A stretch of DNA of 64,000 nt from Solirubrobacter sp963848475 (GCA_963848475.1 CAWKDW010000016.1:62001-126000); one strand, 5' to 3'. Positions 37,011 to 46,153 are shown, counted from the first letter of the stretch. A program made the numbers and translations. The notes: generated from the sequence alone by a model not told the origin.

Positions 37011-38129
37011 TCAGCCCCAGACTTCGCGGGCGGTCTCGACCACCAGCCGCAGCTTCTCGGCCTGCTCGTCCGCGGTCAGCGTGTTGCCGTCGACCGTCGA
37101 GGAGAACCCGCATTGGGGCGACAGGCAGAGCTGGTCGAGGTCGACGAACCTCGTCGCCTCCTCGATCCGGCGCTTGAGGAAGTCCTTGGTCTCGAGCTCA
37201 CCCTTCTTGGTCGTGACCAGGCCGAGCACGACGACCTTGTCCTTGGGCACGAAGCGCAGCGGCTCGAAGCCGCCCGAGCGCGCGTCGTCCCACTCCATGA
37301 AGAACCCGTCGACGGCGAGCTCGTTGAACAGCGCCTCGGCGACGAAGTCGTAGCCGCCCTCGGCGACCCAGCTCGAGCGGAAGTTGCCGCGACACATGTG
37401 CGTCGTGACCGCCATCCCGTCGGGGCGCTTGGCGAGCGCCTCGTTGATGTGGCGGATGTAGCTCTCGTGCAGGTGCTCCGCGTCGTCGCCCTTGGCCGCC
37501 ATCTCGGCGCGCTGGTTGGGGTCGTTGAGGTAGGCGAGGCTGGTGTCGTCGAACTGCAGGTAGGTGCAGCCGAGCCCGGCGATGGCCTGGACCTGGTCGG
37601 CGTAGGCGGCCGTCAGGTCCTCCCAGAACTGGTCCATGTCCGGGTAGACCGAGGCCTCGATCGCCGCGCGGCCACCGCGGTAGTGGACCATGCTCGGGCT
37701 CGGGATCGTCAGCTTCGGGGTGGCGCTGCTCACCTGGCTCTGGAGGAACTCGAAGTCCTCGGCGAAGATCGGCTGCTCGAGCGTGACCTTGCCGTCGATG
37801 TGCATCGCGGCCGGGGTGAACTCGATGTCGCCCTCGGCGTTGTGGAACTTCACGCTCAGGTTGCCCGGAGACTTGGAGATGCCGCCGAGCTGATAGATGA
37901 AGTCCATGTGCCACGACGCGCGCCGGAACTCGCCGTCGGTGGCCGATTGCAGGCCGACGGCCTCCTGCAGCCTCACGACCTCGCGGATCGCCTCATCCTC
38001 GATCCCGCGCAGCTCGCCGGCGTCGATGCGGTCGTGCGCGAAGTCCTCGCGCGCCTGCAGCAGCGCCGGCGGGCGCAGCAGGCTGCCGACGTGGTCGGCT
38101 CGGAACGGCGGAGTCGTACGATCGGACAT
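37011..38129 (-). CDS. Cobalamin-independent methionine-synthase-like (MetE C-terminal-type) protein
   Basis: 372 residues, equal to the catalytic C-terminal half of MetE alone. FRADHVGSLLRPPALLQARE is the usual start; VGLQSATDGEFRRASWHMDF and GCTYLQFDDTSLAYL line the substrate site; TTHMCRGNFRSSW and SPQCGFSST hold the zinc ligands His-x-Cys and Cys. Stand-alone versions of this half are common in actinobacteria and can act as methyltransferases with other methyl donors or in sulfur/xenobiotic metabolism; folate-dependent methionine synthesis is not assured. Divergent from the CtaG gene by 30 bases. Confidence 0.85.
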   Translation of the reverse strand: MSDRTTPPFRADHVGSLLRPPALLQAREDFAHDRIDAGELRGIEDEAIREVVRLQEAVGLQSATDGEFRRASWHMDFIYQLGGISKSPGNLSVKFHNAEGDIEFTPAAMHIDGKVTLEQPIFAEDFEFLQSQVSSATPKLTIPSPSMVHYRGGRAAIEASVYPDMDQFWEDLTAAYADQVQAIAGLGCTYLQFDDTSLAYLNDPNQRAEMAAKGDDAEHLHESYIRHINEALAKRPDGMAVTTHMCRGNFRSSWVAEGGYDFVAEALFNELAVDGFFMEWDDARSGGFEPLRFVPKDKVVVLGLVTTKKGELETKDFLKRRIEEATRFVDLDQLCLSPQCGFSSTVDGNTLTADEQAEKLRLVVETAREVWG

Positions 38130-38159
38130 GCCCGGCACGCTACCCAGTGAGTCCGAAGT

Positions 38160-39077
38160 TTGACTGAAGTCGCCCACGTGACCTTCGTGGTCGCGCCGCT
38201 GCAACTGGCTCCTGCGTTGATCGTCGGCGTCATGTACTTCCTGCGCGCGCGCACGCTGCGCTCGCGCGGCGCGGCGGTCCCGGCGTGGCGGCAGTGGTGC
38301 TGGTACGGCGGTCTGGTGCTGATGGTGGCGACGCTCGTCTCGCCGCTCGCGCACCTCTCCGACGAGCTCTTCCTCGCGCACATGGTCGAGCACCTGCTGC
38401 TCGCCGACCTCGGCGCGCTGCTGCTCGTGCTCGGGCTGACAGGGCCGCTGCTCCAGCCCGTGCTGTCCGCTCCCGGGCTGCGCTGGCTGCGGGTCTTCGC
38501 GCATCCGGTCGTCGCGCTGGTGGCGTGGGCGGCCAACTTCTATCTCTGGCACCTGCCCGCGCTCTACCAGGGCGCCGTCGAGCACGACGCCGTCCACGCG
38601 CTCCAGCACATGATGTTCGTGGGCTTCGGGATCGGCATGTGGATGGCGCTGCTCGGGCCGCTGCCCAAGCCCGCCTGGTTCGGCAACGGCGCGAAGATCG
38701 GCTACATCGTCGCCGTGCGGCTGATCCAGAGCGTCCTGGCCAACGCGCTGCTGTGGTCGGGCGGCGTCCTGTATCCCCGCTACGCCGCCGGCGAGGCCTA
38801 CTGGGGCATCACGCCCACCAACGACCAGAGCGCGGCGGGCGCGATCATGATGATCGAGGGCTCCTTCGTCACGATCGGCCTGTTCTGCTGGCTCTTCCTG
38901 CGCGCGGCGCGCGAAGGCGAGGAGAAGCAGTCGCTGGTCGAGCTCGCGGCCTCCCACGGCGTCGAGCTCAGCGAGGAACGCGCCGCCCGCGCCGTCTCGG
39001 CGGGCCGCGGCGACGCGCTGCGCGAGCGGATCCTCGCCGATCAGTTCCAGGCGAGCCCGGAGCGGCGCGCCCAGTAG
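38160..39077 (+). CDS. CtaG-type cytochrome c oxidase assembly factor
   Basis: 305 residues, about seven transmembrane helices, matching caa3_CtaG. SPLAHLSDELFLAHMVEHLL, HALQHMMFVGFGIGMWMALL and the conserved NFYLWHLPALYQGAVEHDAV carry the family's His residues, likely for copper delivery. PTNDQSAAGAIMMIEGSFVT is also typical. The start is uncertain: TTG at 38160 or GTG at 38178. The Glu/Arg-rich C-terminal tail is cytoplasmic. No oxidase subunit gene is nearby. Overlaps the convergent aldo/keto reductase gene by 37 bases. Confidence 0.85.
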   Translation: MTEVAHVTFVVAPLQLAPALIVGVMYFLRARTLRSRGAAVPAWRQWCWYGGLVLMVATLVSPLAHLSDELFLAHMVEHLLLADLGALLLVLGLTGPLLQPVLSAPGLRWLRVFAHPVVALVAWAANFYLWHLPALYQGAVEHDAVHALQHMMFVGFGIGMWMALLGPLPKPAWFGNGAKIGYIVAVRLIQSVLANALLWSGGVLYPRYAAGEAYWGITPTNDQSAAGAIMMIEGSFVTIGLFCWLFLRAAREGEEKQSLVELAASHGVELSEERAARAVSAGRGDALRERILADQFQASPERRAQ

Positions 39078-39887
39078 GCCGCGCTGTCCTCGACGAGCTC
39101 CGGCAAGTTCCCCAGGCGGCTCCAGGTCGGCCGCGCGCAGGTTCGAGCGCAGGACGTCGACCGACGCGGCTCCGCTCAAAACGACCGTCGCCCAGGGCTG
39201 CGCCAGAGCGGCGGCGAGGGCGACGTCGTCCTGTGAAGCGAGCCGGCCGTTGGCCAGTGCCTCCTTGACATAGACGCTCAGACCCGCCGCCGAGGCGCGG
39301 GCGAGTGCATCGGAGGCGGCCCGCTCGTGCAGGTTCCAGGTGGCCTGGACCGCATCGAAGAGGCCGAGCGTCAACGCGAGATCGACCGTCTCGGCCTGGC
39401 TGACGCCGCTGACGGAGACGCCGAGCGGGAGATCGGTCTCCTGCATCGCCGTCAGCACCTCGTCGTTGGTCAGGATGCCGCTCTCCGGCGTGGCCGAGTG
39501 GATCTGGTAGAGCGTCAGCCACTCGCCGAGGTTCTCGCGCGTCTCGGCGAGCTGGCGGCGGAAGGTCGAGAGGTCGTGGTGCTTGACCTCGGGCGGGTCG
39601 TGGGCGATCTCCCAGCCGCCGGTGTAGACGTAGCCCCACTTGGAGCTGACGCGCACGCCGGACGGGTTGTGCGCGCGCAGCCACTCCCCCAGGAACTCCT
39701 CGCCGCGCCCGTAGGACCGCGCGACGTCGAAGTCGCGGATGCCCGCCGCGTAGGCCGCGTCGAGCACCTCGAAGGTGCGGGCGCGAAGCGCGCCCACGGA
39801 GCGGTCGTCGCCGAGCTCCGACCCATGCCCGACGTTGAGATAGCCGGGGCGGCCGAGCGCCGCGAGTCCGAGTCCGATCCGCGCCAT
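39041..39887 (-). CDS. Aldo/keto reductase, one frameshift near the 3' end
   Basis: About 281 residues, (alpha/beta)8 NADPH-dependent reductase. RDFDVARSYGRGEEFLGEWL holds the catalytic Asp and Tyr, VSSKWGYVYTGGW the Lys, and TLYQIHSATPESGIL the His. ATVVLSGAASVDVLRSNLRA forms the cofactor phosphate pocket. The frame changes near 39107, where one base of a GGGG run is extra; the corrected C-terminus is NLPELVEDSAAYWARRSGLA. Length 847 bases is one more than a multiple of three, consistent with that. Substrate unknown. Confidence 0.85.
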
Positions 39888-39924
39888 CTACCGCACGCTA
39901 CAGACCCGGCGCCATACTGGATCT

Positions 39925-40305
39925 GTGCCTTCCCCCGACGACCTCCTGGCCGACGCCCCTCTGGCGGCAGCGGTCACCGCGCTCGCCGAGCGCAACCGCC
40001 ACCACCTGGAGCAGATGACCGACGCGGAGCGCAACGACGCGCTCTCGCACTGGCATGACCTGGCGGTGACGGTGCTGAGCGCGGCCGGCGCCGCGCTCGG
40101 AGGCCTCGAGGAGGACGCCGACGGCAACAGCCCCGGGCGCGCGGTGATCGTGCTCGAGGACGCGGGCGGGGACGAGGTCACGGTGCACGCGAGCTTCTTC
40201 CCGCAACTCGAGGATCTGGGCGGCGAAGTGCTCGTCACCCCGGCGCAGGCCGCCGCTCTCGAGCTGCTCGATGCGATCTCCGAGACGGACGACGAGGACG
40301 ACTGA
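39925..40305 (+). CDS. Hypothetical acidic protein
   Basis: 126 residues, GTG start, strongly acidic, ending in DAISETDDEDD. An N-terminal helical half (LAAAVTALAERNRHHLEQMT) is followed by a beta-rich half (AVIVLEDAGGDEVTVHASFF). No signal peptide or membrane segment. No family recognised. It stands between the aldo/keto reductase (divergent) and msrA; a weak hairpin at 40315-40334 separates it from msrA. Confidence 0.6.
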   Translation: MPSPDDLLADAPLAAAVTALAERNRHHLEQMTDAERNDALSHWHDLAVTVLSAAGAALGGLEEDADGNSPGRAVIVLEDAGGDEVTVHASFFPQLEDLGGEVLVTPAQAAALELLDAISETDDEDD

Positions 40306-40380
40306 GCGGGGGGTCCGGGCGGCGCACGGCCCGGCGGTATCACCCGCGTAACAAAGCAGGCCCTGCGCGGACCGTAAGGC

Positions 40381-41028
40381 ATGCGCTTGTTTGCTACGAA
40401 GACCCGCATGATCGCGCCGGAGGATGCACTCCCCGGCCGCACTGACACGATGCCCGTCCCCGACCGGCACTTCGTGCTCGGTACCCCGCTGAAGCCCCCG
40501 TTCGAAGCCGGCCTCGAGACGGCCGTCGTCGGCATGGGCTGCTTCTGGGGCGCCGAGCGCGTGTTCTGGCAGGCCCCGGGCGTCTACAGCACCGCCGTCG
40601 GCTACGCAGGCGGCTACACGCCGAACCCGACGTACGAGGAGACGTGCTCCGGCAAGACCGGGCACACCGAGGCCGTCCAGGTCGTCTTCGACCCGGCCAC
40701 GATCTCCTACGAGCAGGTCCTGAAGCTGTTCTGGGAGGGTCACGACCCGACCCAGGCCAACCGCCAGGGCAACGACGTCGGCACGCAGTACCGGTCGGCC
40801 GTCTACACCACGAGCCCCGAGCAGGCGAAGACCGTCGAGGCCTCGAAGGCCGTGTTCGGCGGGCGTCTGAGCGACGCGGGCTACGGCGAGATCGCGACCG
40901 AGATCGCCCCGCTCGGCGAGTTCTACTACGCCGAGAGCTACCACCAGCAGTACCTGGCCAAGGTGCCGAACGGCTATTGCGGCCTCGGCGGCACCGGCGT
41001 GAGCTGCCCGATCGGGCTCAACGCCTAA
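40381..41028 (+). CDS. msrA: Peptide methionine-(S)-S-oxide reductase MsrA
   Basis: 215 residues. The catalytic Cys lies in VVGMGCFWGAERVFW; GYAGGYTPNPTYEETCSGKT and FWEGHDPTQANRQGNDVGTQ are invariant MsrA blocks. C-terminal YCGLGGTGVSCPIGLN supplies recycling Cys residues. It repairs oxidised methionine using thioredoxin. Transcribed alone; a GC-rich hairpin follows its stop. Confidence 0.95.
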   Translation: MRLFATKTRMIAPEDALPGRTDTMPVPDRHFVLGTPLKPPFEAGLETAVVGMGCFWGAERVFWQAPGVYSTAVGYAGGYTPNPTYEETCSGKTGHTEAVQVVFDPATISYEQVLKLFWEGHDPTQANRQGNDVGTQYRSAVYTTSPEQAKTVEASKAVFGGRLSDAGYGEIATEIAPLGEFYYAESYHQQYLAKVPNGYCGLGGTGVSCPIGLNA

Positions 41029-41043
41029 CCGAATGTCACAGTC

Positions 41044-41070
41044 CGGCGCGCCCAATTTGCGGGCGCGCCG
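41044..41070 (+). terminator. Hairpin after msrA
   Basis: A perfect 10-base stem (cggcgcgccc with gggcgcgccg) around the 7-base loop aatttgc, starting 16 bases after the msrA stop and 15 bases before the next ATG. It lacks a T-run, as is usual for GC-rich actinobacterial terminators. Confidence 0.6.
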
Positions 41071-41084
41071 ACTACCCTCTCGCA

Positions 41085-41996
41085 ATGGCCGAGTCCTTCT
41101 GCCGCGTCGGCGACATCGACATCTGTTACGAGACCTTCGGGGACCCGGCCGACCCGGCGCTTCTGATGATCATGGGCCTCGGTACGCAGATGCTCGCCTG
41201 GCACGAGGACTTCTGCGCGCGACTGGTCGAGCGCGGCTATTTCGTCATCCGCCATGACAACCGCGACATCGGGCTCTCGTCACGGCTCGACGGCGCGCCC
41301 ACTCCCTCGCTCAAGCAACTGCTGACGCGCGACAAGCGGGCGGCCACGTACACGCTGGCGGACATGGCCGGCGACAGCATCGGCGTGCTCGACCATCTCG
41401 GGATCGAGAAGGCCCACATCGTCGGCGCCTCGATGGGCGGCATGATCGCCCAGACGATCGCGATCCGTTTTCCGCATCGCACGCTCTCGCTGGTGTCGAT
41501 CATGTCCAACACCGGCGGGCGCTGGCACGGGCAACCCACGCTCAGCATGTACGCCGTGCTGCTCAAGCCCGCCCCGAACGACCGCGATGGGTTCATCGAG
41601 CGCGGCATCGAGATGTTCACCAAGATCGGCGGCTCCGGCTTCGAGCCCGACATCGAGGACCTGCGCGACATCGCCACCCGCAGCTACGACCGCGGGCACG
41701 ACCCGCATGGCTCGCAGCGTCAGCTGGCCGCGATCATCGCCGACCGCGACCGCACACCGCTGCTGCGCCGGCTGACGATCCCCGCGACCGTCATCCACGG
41801 CGGCGAGGACAAGCTCGTGCGCCCCTCTGGCGGCCGTACCACGGCGAACGCGATCCCCGGCGCGAAGCTCCTGATCATCGAGGGCATGGGGCACGGCCTG
41901 CCGCGCGGCGCCTGGCCGCAGATCATCGGCGCGATCGACGAGACCGCGCAGGCGGGCGAAGCCGCCGCGGCGGCGCTCACACCAGTACGAGGATGA
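41085..41996 (+). CDS. Alpha/beta hydrolase
   Basis: 303 residues. ALLMIMGLGTQMLAWHEDFC surrounds the oxyanion hole; FVIRHDNRDIGLSS is typical of this group; nucleophile elbow GASMGG; acid in VIHGGEDKLVRP; catalytic His in IEGMGHGLPRGAW. Related proteins are esterases or lactonases and some resemble the aclacinomycin methylesterase group. Overlaps the convergent 55-residue gene by 20 bases. Confidence 0.85.
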   Translation: MAESFCRVGDIDICYETFGDPADPALLMIMGLGTQMLAWHEDFCARLVERGYFVIRHDNRDIGLSSRLDGAPTPSLKQLLTRDKRAATYTLADMAGDSIGVLDHLGIEKAHIVGASMGGMIAQTIAIRFPHRTLSLVSIMSNTGGRWHGQPTLSMYAVLLKPAPNDRDGFIERGIEMFTKIGGSGFEPDIEDLRDIATRSYDRGHDPHGSQRQLAAIIADRDRTPLLRRLTIPATVIHGGEDKLVRPSGGRTTANAIPGAKLLIIEGMGHGLPRGAWPQIIGAIDETAQAGEAAAAALTPVRG

Positions 41997-42144
41997 GCAC
42001 GATGATGATCAGCAGCAGCACGGCGAAACCGGTGATCGCGCTGCCCTTCCACTGAGTGGCCCAGAAGCCCGGGTTCGCCCGGTCGCGGGAGTGGTGGCCT
42101 TCGGGCGGCGTGCCGACCCAGTCGTCATCGTCGTCGTAGGGCAT
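41977..42144 (-). CDS. Small C-terminally anchored membrane protein
   Basis: 55 residues. The N-terminal half is acidic then polar (MPYDDDDDWVGTPPEGHHSR, PGFWATQWKGS), and the last 20 residues form one hydrophobic helix (FAVLLLIIIVLILVLV). Its ATG shares a base with the stop of the LLM gene upstream, so they are co-translated. No family recognised. Confidence 0.65.
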   Translation of the reverse strand: MPYDDDDDWVGTPPEGHHSRDRANPGFWATQWKGSAITGFAVLLLIIIVLILVLV

Positions 42145-43079
42145 CAGGCGACCGCCGGCGCCAGCGAGCGGCCGATCAGCTCGACCATGGCGATGTCGCG
42201 GTGCACAAGGTGCTGGAGGTAGATCCGCGAGACGCCCGCGGCCTCGTACTCGCGCAGCCGCTCTGCCGCCTGCTCGACCGTCCCGACGATCCACCGCTCG
42301 GGATCGGGCGTGCCCGCCTCCTCGCCCACCCAGGCCTTCAACTCGGCCACGCGCGCGTCGAGCTCGCCCGCGTCGGCACCGATCACGCACGTGGTCATGA
42401 CCGTGAAAGGGATCGGCTCGCGCCCGGCCTTCTCGCAGGCCGCGGCGATGTTCGCGCCTCGCTCGACGATCTCCTCGAGGGTCGGCGTCACCGTGTTGTA
42501 CTCGTCGGCGTAGCGGGCCGCGAGCCGCGCCGCGCGGGGCCCGGCGGCGCCGCCCATGATCAGCGGCGGGTGCGGGCGCTGCACCGGCAGCGGGCGGGCC
42601 TGCAGATCCGCGAGCTCGTAGTGGGTCCCCTTGAAGCTGAACGGGCCGCCGTCGCCCCAGTGGCCGTCGTGGATGATCTCGAGCTGTTCCTCGAGCACGT
42701 CCATGCGCTCCTTCATCGACAGGAACGGGAAGCCGTACGCGGTGTGCTCGACCTCCGACCAGCCGGTTCCGAGGCCGAGCTCGATCCGCCCGCCGGAGAC
42801 GTGGTCGGCCGTCGTCGCGAGCTTGGCCAGCACCGACGGGTGACGGAAGCTGGAGGGCGAGACCATCGTCCCGAGCCGCAGCGTGGAGGTGCGCGCGGCG
42901 AGCGCGTTGAGCGTCCCCCAGGCATCGAGCGCACCGCGCTCACCCTCGCCGAACACCGACACGTAGTGGTCAGAACGGAAGAGCGCCTCGACCCCCGAGC
43001 GCTCGCAGGCATCGGCCAGCGCGACCCAGTCCGCCCAGGTCACGTCCTCTTGGCCTTCGATCATCAGCGCGATCCTCAC
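42144..43079 (-). CDS. F420-type LLM oxidoreductase
   Basis: 311 residues. Luciferase-like fold with ALFRSDHYVSVFGEGERGAL, LRLGTMVSPSSFRHPSVLAK, DHVSGGRIELGLGTGWSEVE and HYELADLQARPLPVQRPHPP, which match the F420-dependent subgroup (TIGR03560-like) common in actinobacteria. Hydride transfer from coenzyme F420 to an unknown acceptor is expected. Intact, in contrast to the other LLM gene in the window. Confidence 0.85.
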   Translation of the reverse strand: MRIALMIEGQEDVTWADWVALADACERSGVEALFRSDHYVSVFGEGERGALDAWGTLNALAARTSTLRLGTMVSPSSFRHPSVLAKLATTADHVSGGRIELGLGTGWSEVEHTAYGFPFLSMKERMDVLEEQLEIIHDGHWGDGGPFSFKGTHYELADLQARPLPVQRPHPPLIMGGAAGPRAARLAARYADEYNTVTPTLEEIVERGANIAAACEKAGREPIPFTVMTTCVIGADAGELDARVAELKAWVGEEAGTPDPERWIVGTVEQAAERLREYEAAGVSRIYLQHLVHRDIAMVELIGRSLAPAVA

Positions 43080-43106
43080 GATCGAGAGTCATACCCTTTC
43101 GCGGCC

Positions 43107-43991
43107 GTGCCACGCCCTCTCGTCTGGACTCTTTACGCCTGCTGCGTGCTCATCTGGTCGAGCACGTGGGTCGTGATCGCCGTCGGCCTCGACGACATCG
43201 CCCCGTTCTTCGGCGCCGGCCTTCGCTTCACGCTCGCGGGTCTCGGCCTGCTGGCCGGCAGCGCGCTCTTCCGCCGCTCGCTGCGGACCGACTGGGTCCT
43301 CTCGGCGATCGTCGGCATCCTCCCGTTCGCCACCACCTACGGCCTGATCTATTGGGCGGAGCAGTACGTGACCTCCGGGCTGACCGCGGTGCTGTTCGGC
43401 GTGATCCCGCTCTACACGGCGCTGATCGCCGGCGTCGTGCTTCCGGCGGAACCGCTGCGGCCGCGGCTGCTGCTCGGCGTGGGCATCGCGCTCGGCGGGC
43501 TCGTGGTCGCGTTCAGCCAGAGCCTGCATCTCGGCGAGGGCGAGTACACGGTGCTGGCCGCGCTCGCGGTGGTCGTGTCCCCGATCGGTAGCGCGATCGG
43601 CAACGTCGCGATCAAGCTGCGCGGCGCGAAGCTCGACCCGCTGGTGATGAACGGCTGGGCGATGCTGGGCGGCGGCCTGCTCCTGCTCGCCGTGTCGATC
43701 CCGACCGAGAGCTGGGGCGAGACGGTCTGGTCGGCCACCGCGATCGGCTCGATCCTCTACCTCGCCGTCTTCGGCACGGCCTTCACGTTCGTCACGCTCA
43801 CCGTGCTGATCCGCGAACTGCCGACGGTCACCGTCTCCTTCATCGCGATGATCATCCCGTTCGGCGCGCTCACCCTGGGAGCGGTGTTCCGCGACGAACA
43901 GGTGACCGCGCTCGCCGTCGGCGGCGCGCTGCTCGTGGTCCTCGGGATCGGCGTCGCGCAGTTCCCGATCAGGCGCAAGCTCGCGGCCTGA
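43107..43991 (+). CDS. EamA/DMT-family transporter
   Basis: 294 residues, ten predicted helices in two EamA repeats. WTLYACCVLIWSSTWVVIAV and the second repeat VSPIGSAIGNVAIKLRGAKL are typical, with FIAMIIPFGALTLGAVFRDE near the end. Likely metabolite exporter; substrate unknown. GTG at 43107 chosen as the first in-frame start after the divergent LLM gene. Confidence 0.85.
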   Translation: MPRPLVWTLYACCVLIWSSTWVVIAVGLDDIAPFFGAGLRFTLAGLGLLAGSALFRRSLRTDWVLSAIVGILPFATTYGLIYWAEQYVTSGLTAVLFGVIPLYTALIAGVVLPAEPLRPRLLLGVGIALGGLVVAFSQSLHLGEGEYTVLAALAVVVSPIGSAIGNVAIKLRGAKLDPLVMNGWAMLGGGLLLLAVSIPTESWGETVWSATAIGSILYLAVFGTAFTFVTLTVLIRELPTVTVSFIAMIIPFGALTLGAVFRDEQVTALAVGGALLVVLGIGVAQFPIRRKLAA

Positions 43992-44003
43992 AAGGATGCG
44001 TCG

Positions 44004-44708
44004 ATGCCTTCGATTGTCGTCCTGGGCGCCCGCAATCTCGGCGGCGCGATCCTCGGCCACCACCTCAACAACGGCTGGCGCGGCGCCGCGGTCGCCCGCT
44101 CCGCCGAGACGCTCGAGACCGTGCGCGCCGCCGGCGGGCTGCCGCTGCAGGCCGATGCCTCCGATCCAGAGTCGCTGCGCGAGGCGCTGGAGCGCGCCAA
44201 GACGGAGTTCGGGCGCATCGACGTGATCGTCAACGCCGTCAGCGCCGCGCGGCCGACCAGGTCCGGCCCGTTCGGCGGCGGCTCGCTGTCCGAGGCCACT
44301 GTGGAGGACTTCCACGGCTGGACGGGCGCGGTCGCCGAGCAGGCGTTCGTGTTCCTCAGCGAGGGCATCCGTGCCGGCGCCGGCACGCTGATCCAGGTCA
44401 CCGGCGGCTCGGCGCGGCGCGCGATTCCGCAGCGCGGCCTATGGGCGGCGGGCGCCGCCGCGACCCGGGCGCTCGTCCACGCCGCGGCGCAGGAGCTGCG
44501 CGCCGACGGGATCCACGTCGCGCTGCTGATCGTCGACGCCACGATCGACTCCCCGAAGACGGCGGGGATGACCGCGGGGCGACCCGCGAACGAGACCGCC
44601 GACCAGGCCGAGATCGCCCGCGCGGTCGGGTATCTGGCCGGGCAGAGCCCGCGCGCCTACACGCACGAGCTCGTGGTCACGCCGGCAGGGGACCGCTGGG
44701 TGCCCTGA
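44004..44708 (+). CDS. SDR-fold protein lacking the catalytic Tyr and Lys
   Basis: 234 residues with a Rossmann fold of the SDR type. The cofactor loop reads LGARNLGGAILG instead of TGxxxGIG. The catalytic region reads VTGGSARRAIPQRGLWAAGA, then AATRALVHAAAQELRADGI, so the YxxxK positions are Trp and Ala. The rest (DVIVNAVSAARPTRSGP, HVALLIVDATIDS) is in register with SDRs. It may bind NAD(P) or a ligand without catalysis. Overlaps the convergent STAS gene by 32 bases. Confidence 0.75.
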   Translation: MPSIVVLGARNLGGAILGHHLNNGWRGAAVARSAETLETVRAAGGLPLQADASDPESLREALERAKTEFGRIDVIVNAVSAARPTRSGPFGGGSLSEATVEDFHGWTGAVAEQAFVFLSEGIRAGAGTLIQVTGGSARRAIPQRGLWAAGAAATRALVHAAAQELRADGIHVALLIVDATIDSPKTAGMTAGRPANETADQAEIARAVGYLAGQSPRAYTHELVVTPAGDRWVP

Positions 44709-45045
44709 CCCTCGGCACCTCGCCGACCATCTCGAACGCCTCGTCGACCGCCGACAGCGCGAACAGCCGCTGAATCCCCGCCGAGCCGCGCACCAGGATC
44801 AGCCGGTGCCCGGCGCGGCGCGCCCGGCGGCGTGCGGCGAGCAGGCGCGCGAGCCCGCACGAATCCATGAACGACAGCTCCTTGAGGTTGATCACGACGC
44901 ACGCGGGCCGCGACTCCTCGATGCGGCGCAGCTCCTCGTCGAAGGTGTACGCGTGAGCGAGGTCGAGCTCACCCCGGATCGCGATCATCACCACGCCGGG
45001 GTCCAGCTCCTCGATCGTCAGGCCGAAGCCGTGCACTTGCCTCAC
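44677..45045 (-). CDS. STAS-domain anti-anti-sigma factor
   Basis: 122 residues, a single STAS domain. VVMIAIRGELDLAHAYTFDE and VINLKELSFMDSCGLARLLA are the signature strands, with the phosphorylatable Ser in FMDSCG. Such proteins release a sigma factor by sequestering its anti-sigma kinase. No partner kinase or sigma gene is adjacent; the fused phosphatase/kinase at 816-3342 is 41 kb away. Divergent from the glyoxalase-fold gene. Confidence 0.85.
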   Translation of the reverse strand: MRQVHGFGLTIEELDPGVVMIAIRGELDLAHAYTFDEELRRIEESRPACVVINLKELSFMDSCGLARLLAARRRARRAGHRLILVRGSAGIQRLFALSAVDEAFEMVGEVPRVRAPSGPLPA

Positions 45046-45127
45046 TCCTCTGCATTGGAGGATGTCCCGAAACTGACAATCCCCGGAGATGCGAGGGTCG
45101 AAACCCAGACGTACTACCGTTCGCCCA

Positions 45128-45536
45128 ATGGCTAAGCGCTATGTCCACACCTGCGTCCGCGTCCTCGATCCCGACAAGTCGGTGGCCTTCTACGAGGCGC
45201 TGGGCTACGAGCGGCGCGGCAAGCTGCAGTTCGAGACCGCGTACAACATCTACATGGGGCTCCCGGGCGACGGAGACACGCTCGAGCTGACGGTCAACCT
45301 CGGACGCGACGAGCCCTACGACCTCGGCGACGGCTACAACCACATCGCCTTCACGGTCGACGACCTCGACGCGCTGCTCGCCGAGCTCTGCGAAGATCGG
45401 CGTGGAGCCCGAGAAGCCGCCGTTCGCCCCCGGCGGGCGCGAGGAGATCGGGCGCATCTGCTTCGTCGCCGATCCAGACGGCTACAGGATCGAACTGATC
45501 GACGGCGGCGAGTTCGAGACGCCCCAGGACGCGTAG
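45128..45536 (+). CDS. Glyoxalase I-like VOC protein, one frameshift
   Basis: About 135 residues. KRYVHTCVRVLDPDKSVAFY, ALGYERRGKLQ, ELTVNLGRDEPYDLGDGYNH with IAFTVDDLDALL and, after a frame change near 45392, CFVADPDGYRIELIDGGEFE follow lactoylglutathione lyase closely; His, Glu, His and Glu metal ligands are all visible. One extra base (ctctgcg for ctcgcg) explains the break. In a glutathione-free actinomycete the thiol partner would be mycothiol or another. Confidence 0.8.
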
Positions 45537-45541
45537 CTAAC

Positions 45542-46153
45542 GTGACGGGCGTGCAACCGATCGCTCGCGGCTTCACCGGGCGCCGCCCGGCGGATCCCTC
45601 ACGGCTCCCGCCGGGCCAGTACGAGACGCGCGATTTCCCGGTGCTCGCGGTCGGCCCGACGCCACCGCACGCCGCGGTGGACTGGAGCTTCTCCGTGCGC
45701 GGCGCGGTCGCGCGCAACGTGGCCTGGGACCGGGACGAGCTGCTCGCGCTGCCGCGCGAGACGGTGACCGTCGACATCCACTGCGTGACGCAGTGGTCGA
45801 AGTTCGACACCACCTGGACCGGCGTCTCGCTCGACGTGCTGCTCGAGGCCGCCGGGCCGCTCGACGCGCACTACGCGGTCGCCCACGCGGCCGACGGCTA
45901 TGAGACGAACCTCCCGCTCGCCGACCTGACGGGCGGGCGCGCCTGGCTGGTCTGGGAGTACGAGGGCTCGCCGCTGGAGGCCCCGCACGGCGGCCCGGCG
46001 CGGTTGCTGGTGCCGCATCTGTACTTCTGGAAGAGCGCGAAGTGGGTGCGCTCGATCGAACTGCTCGCCGAGGACCGCCCCGGGTACTGGGAGGTCAACG
46101 GCTACCACGACCGTGGGGATCCGTGGCTCCAGCAGCGGTATCAGGGGGATTGA
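45542..46153 (+). CDS. Sulfite-oxidase-fold (YedY/MsrP-like) molybdopterin oxidoreductase
   Basis: 203 residues. WSFSVRGAVARNVAWDRDEL and LPRETVTVDIHCVTQWSKFD contain the molybdenum-coordinating Cys; YAVAHAADGYETNLPLADL, PARLLVPHLYFWKSAKWVRS and YWEVNGYHDRGDPWLQQRY follow the family. No Tat signal is visible, so a cytoplasmic enzyme is likely. The next gene encodes a flavin reductase overlapping by four bases, matching a conserved actinobacterial pair of uncertain substrate (oxidised sulfur or nitrogen compounds). Confidence 0.85.
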   Translation: MTGVQPIARGFTGRRPADPSRLPPGQYETRDFPVLAVGPTPPHAAVDWSFSVRGAVARNVAWDRDELLALPRETVTVDIHCVTQWSKFDTTWTGVSLDVLLEAAGPLDAHYAVAHAADGYETNLPLADLTGGRAWLVWEYEGSPLEAPHGGPARLLVPHLYFWKSAKWVRSIELLAEDRPGYWEVNGYHDRGDPWLQQRYQGD

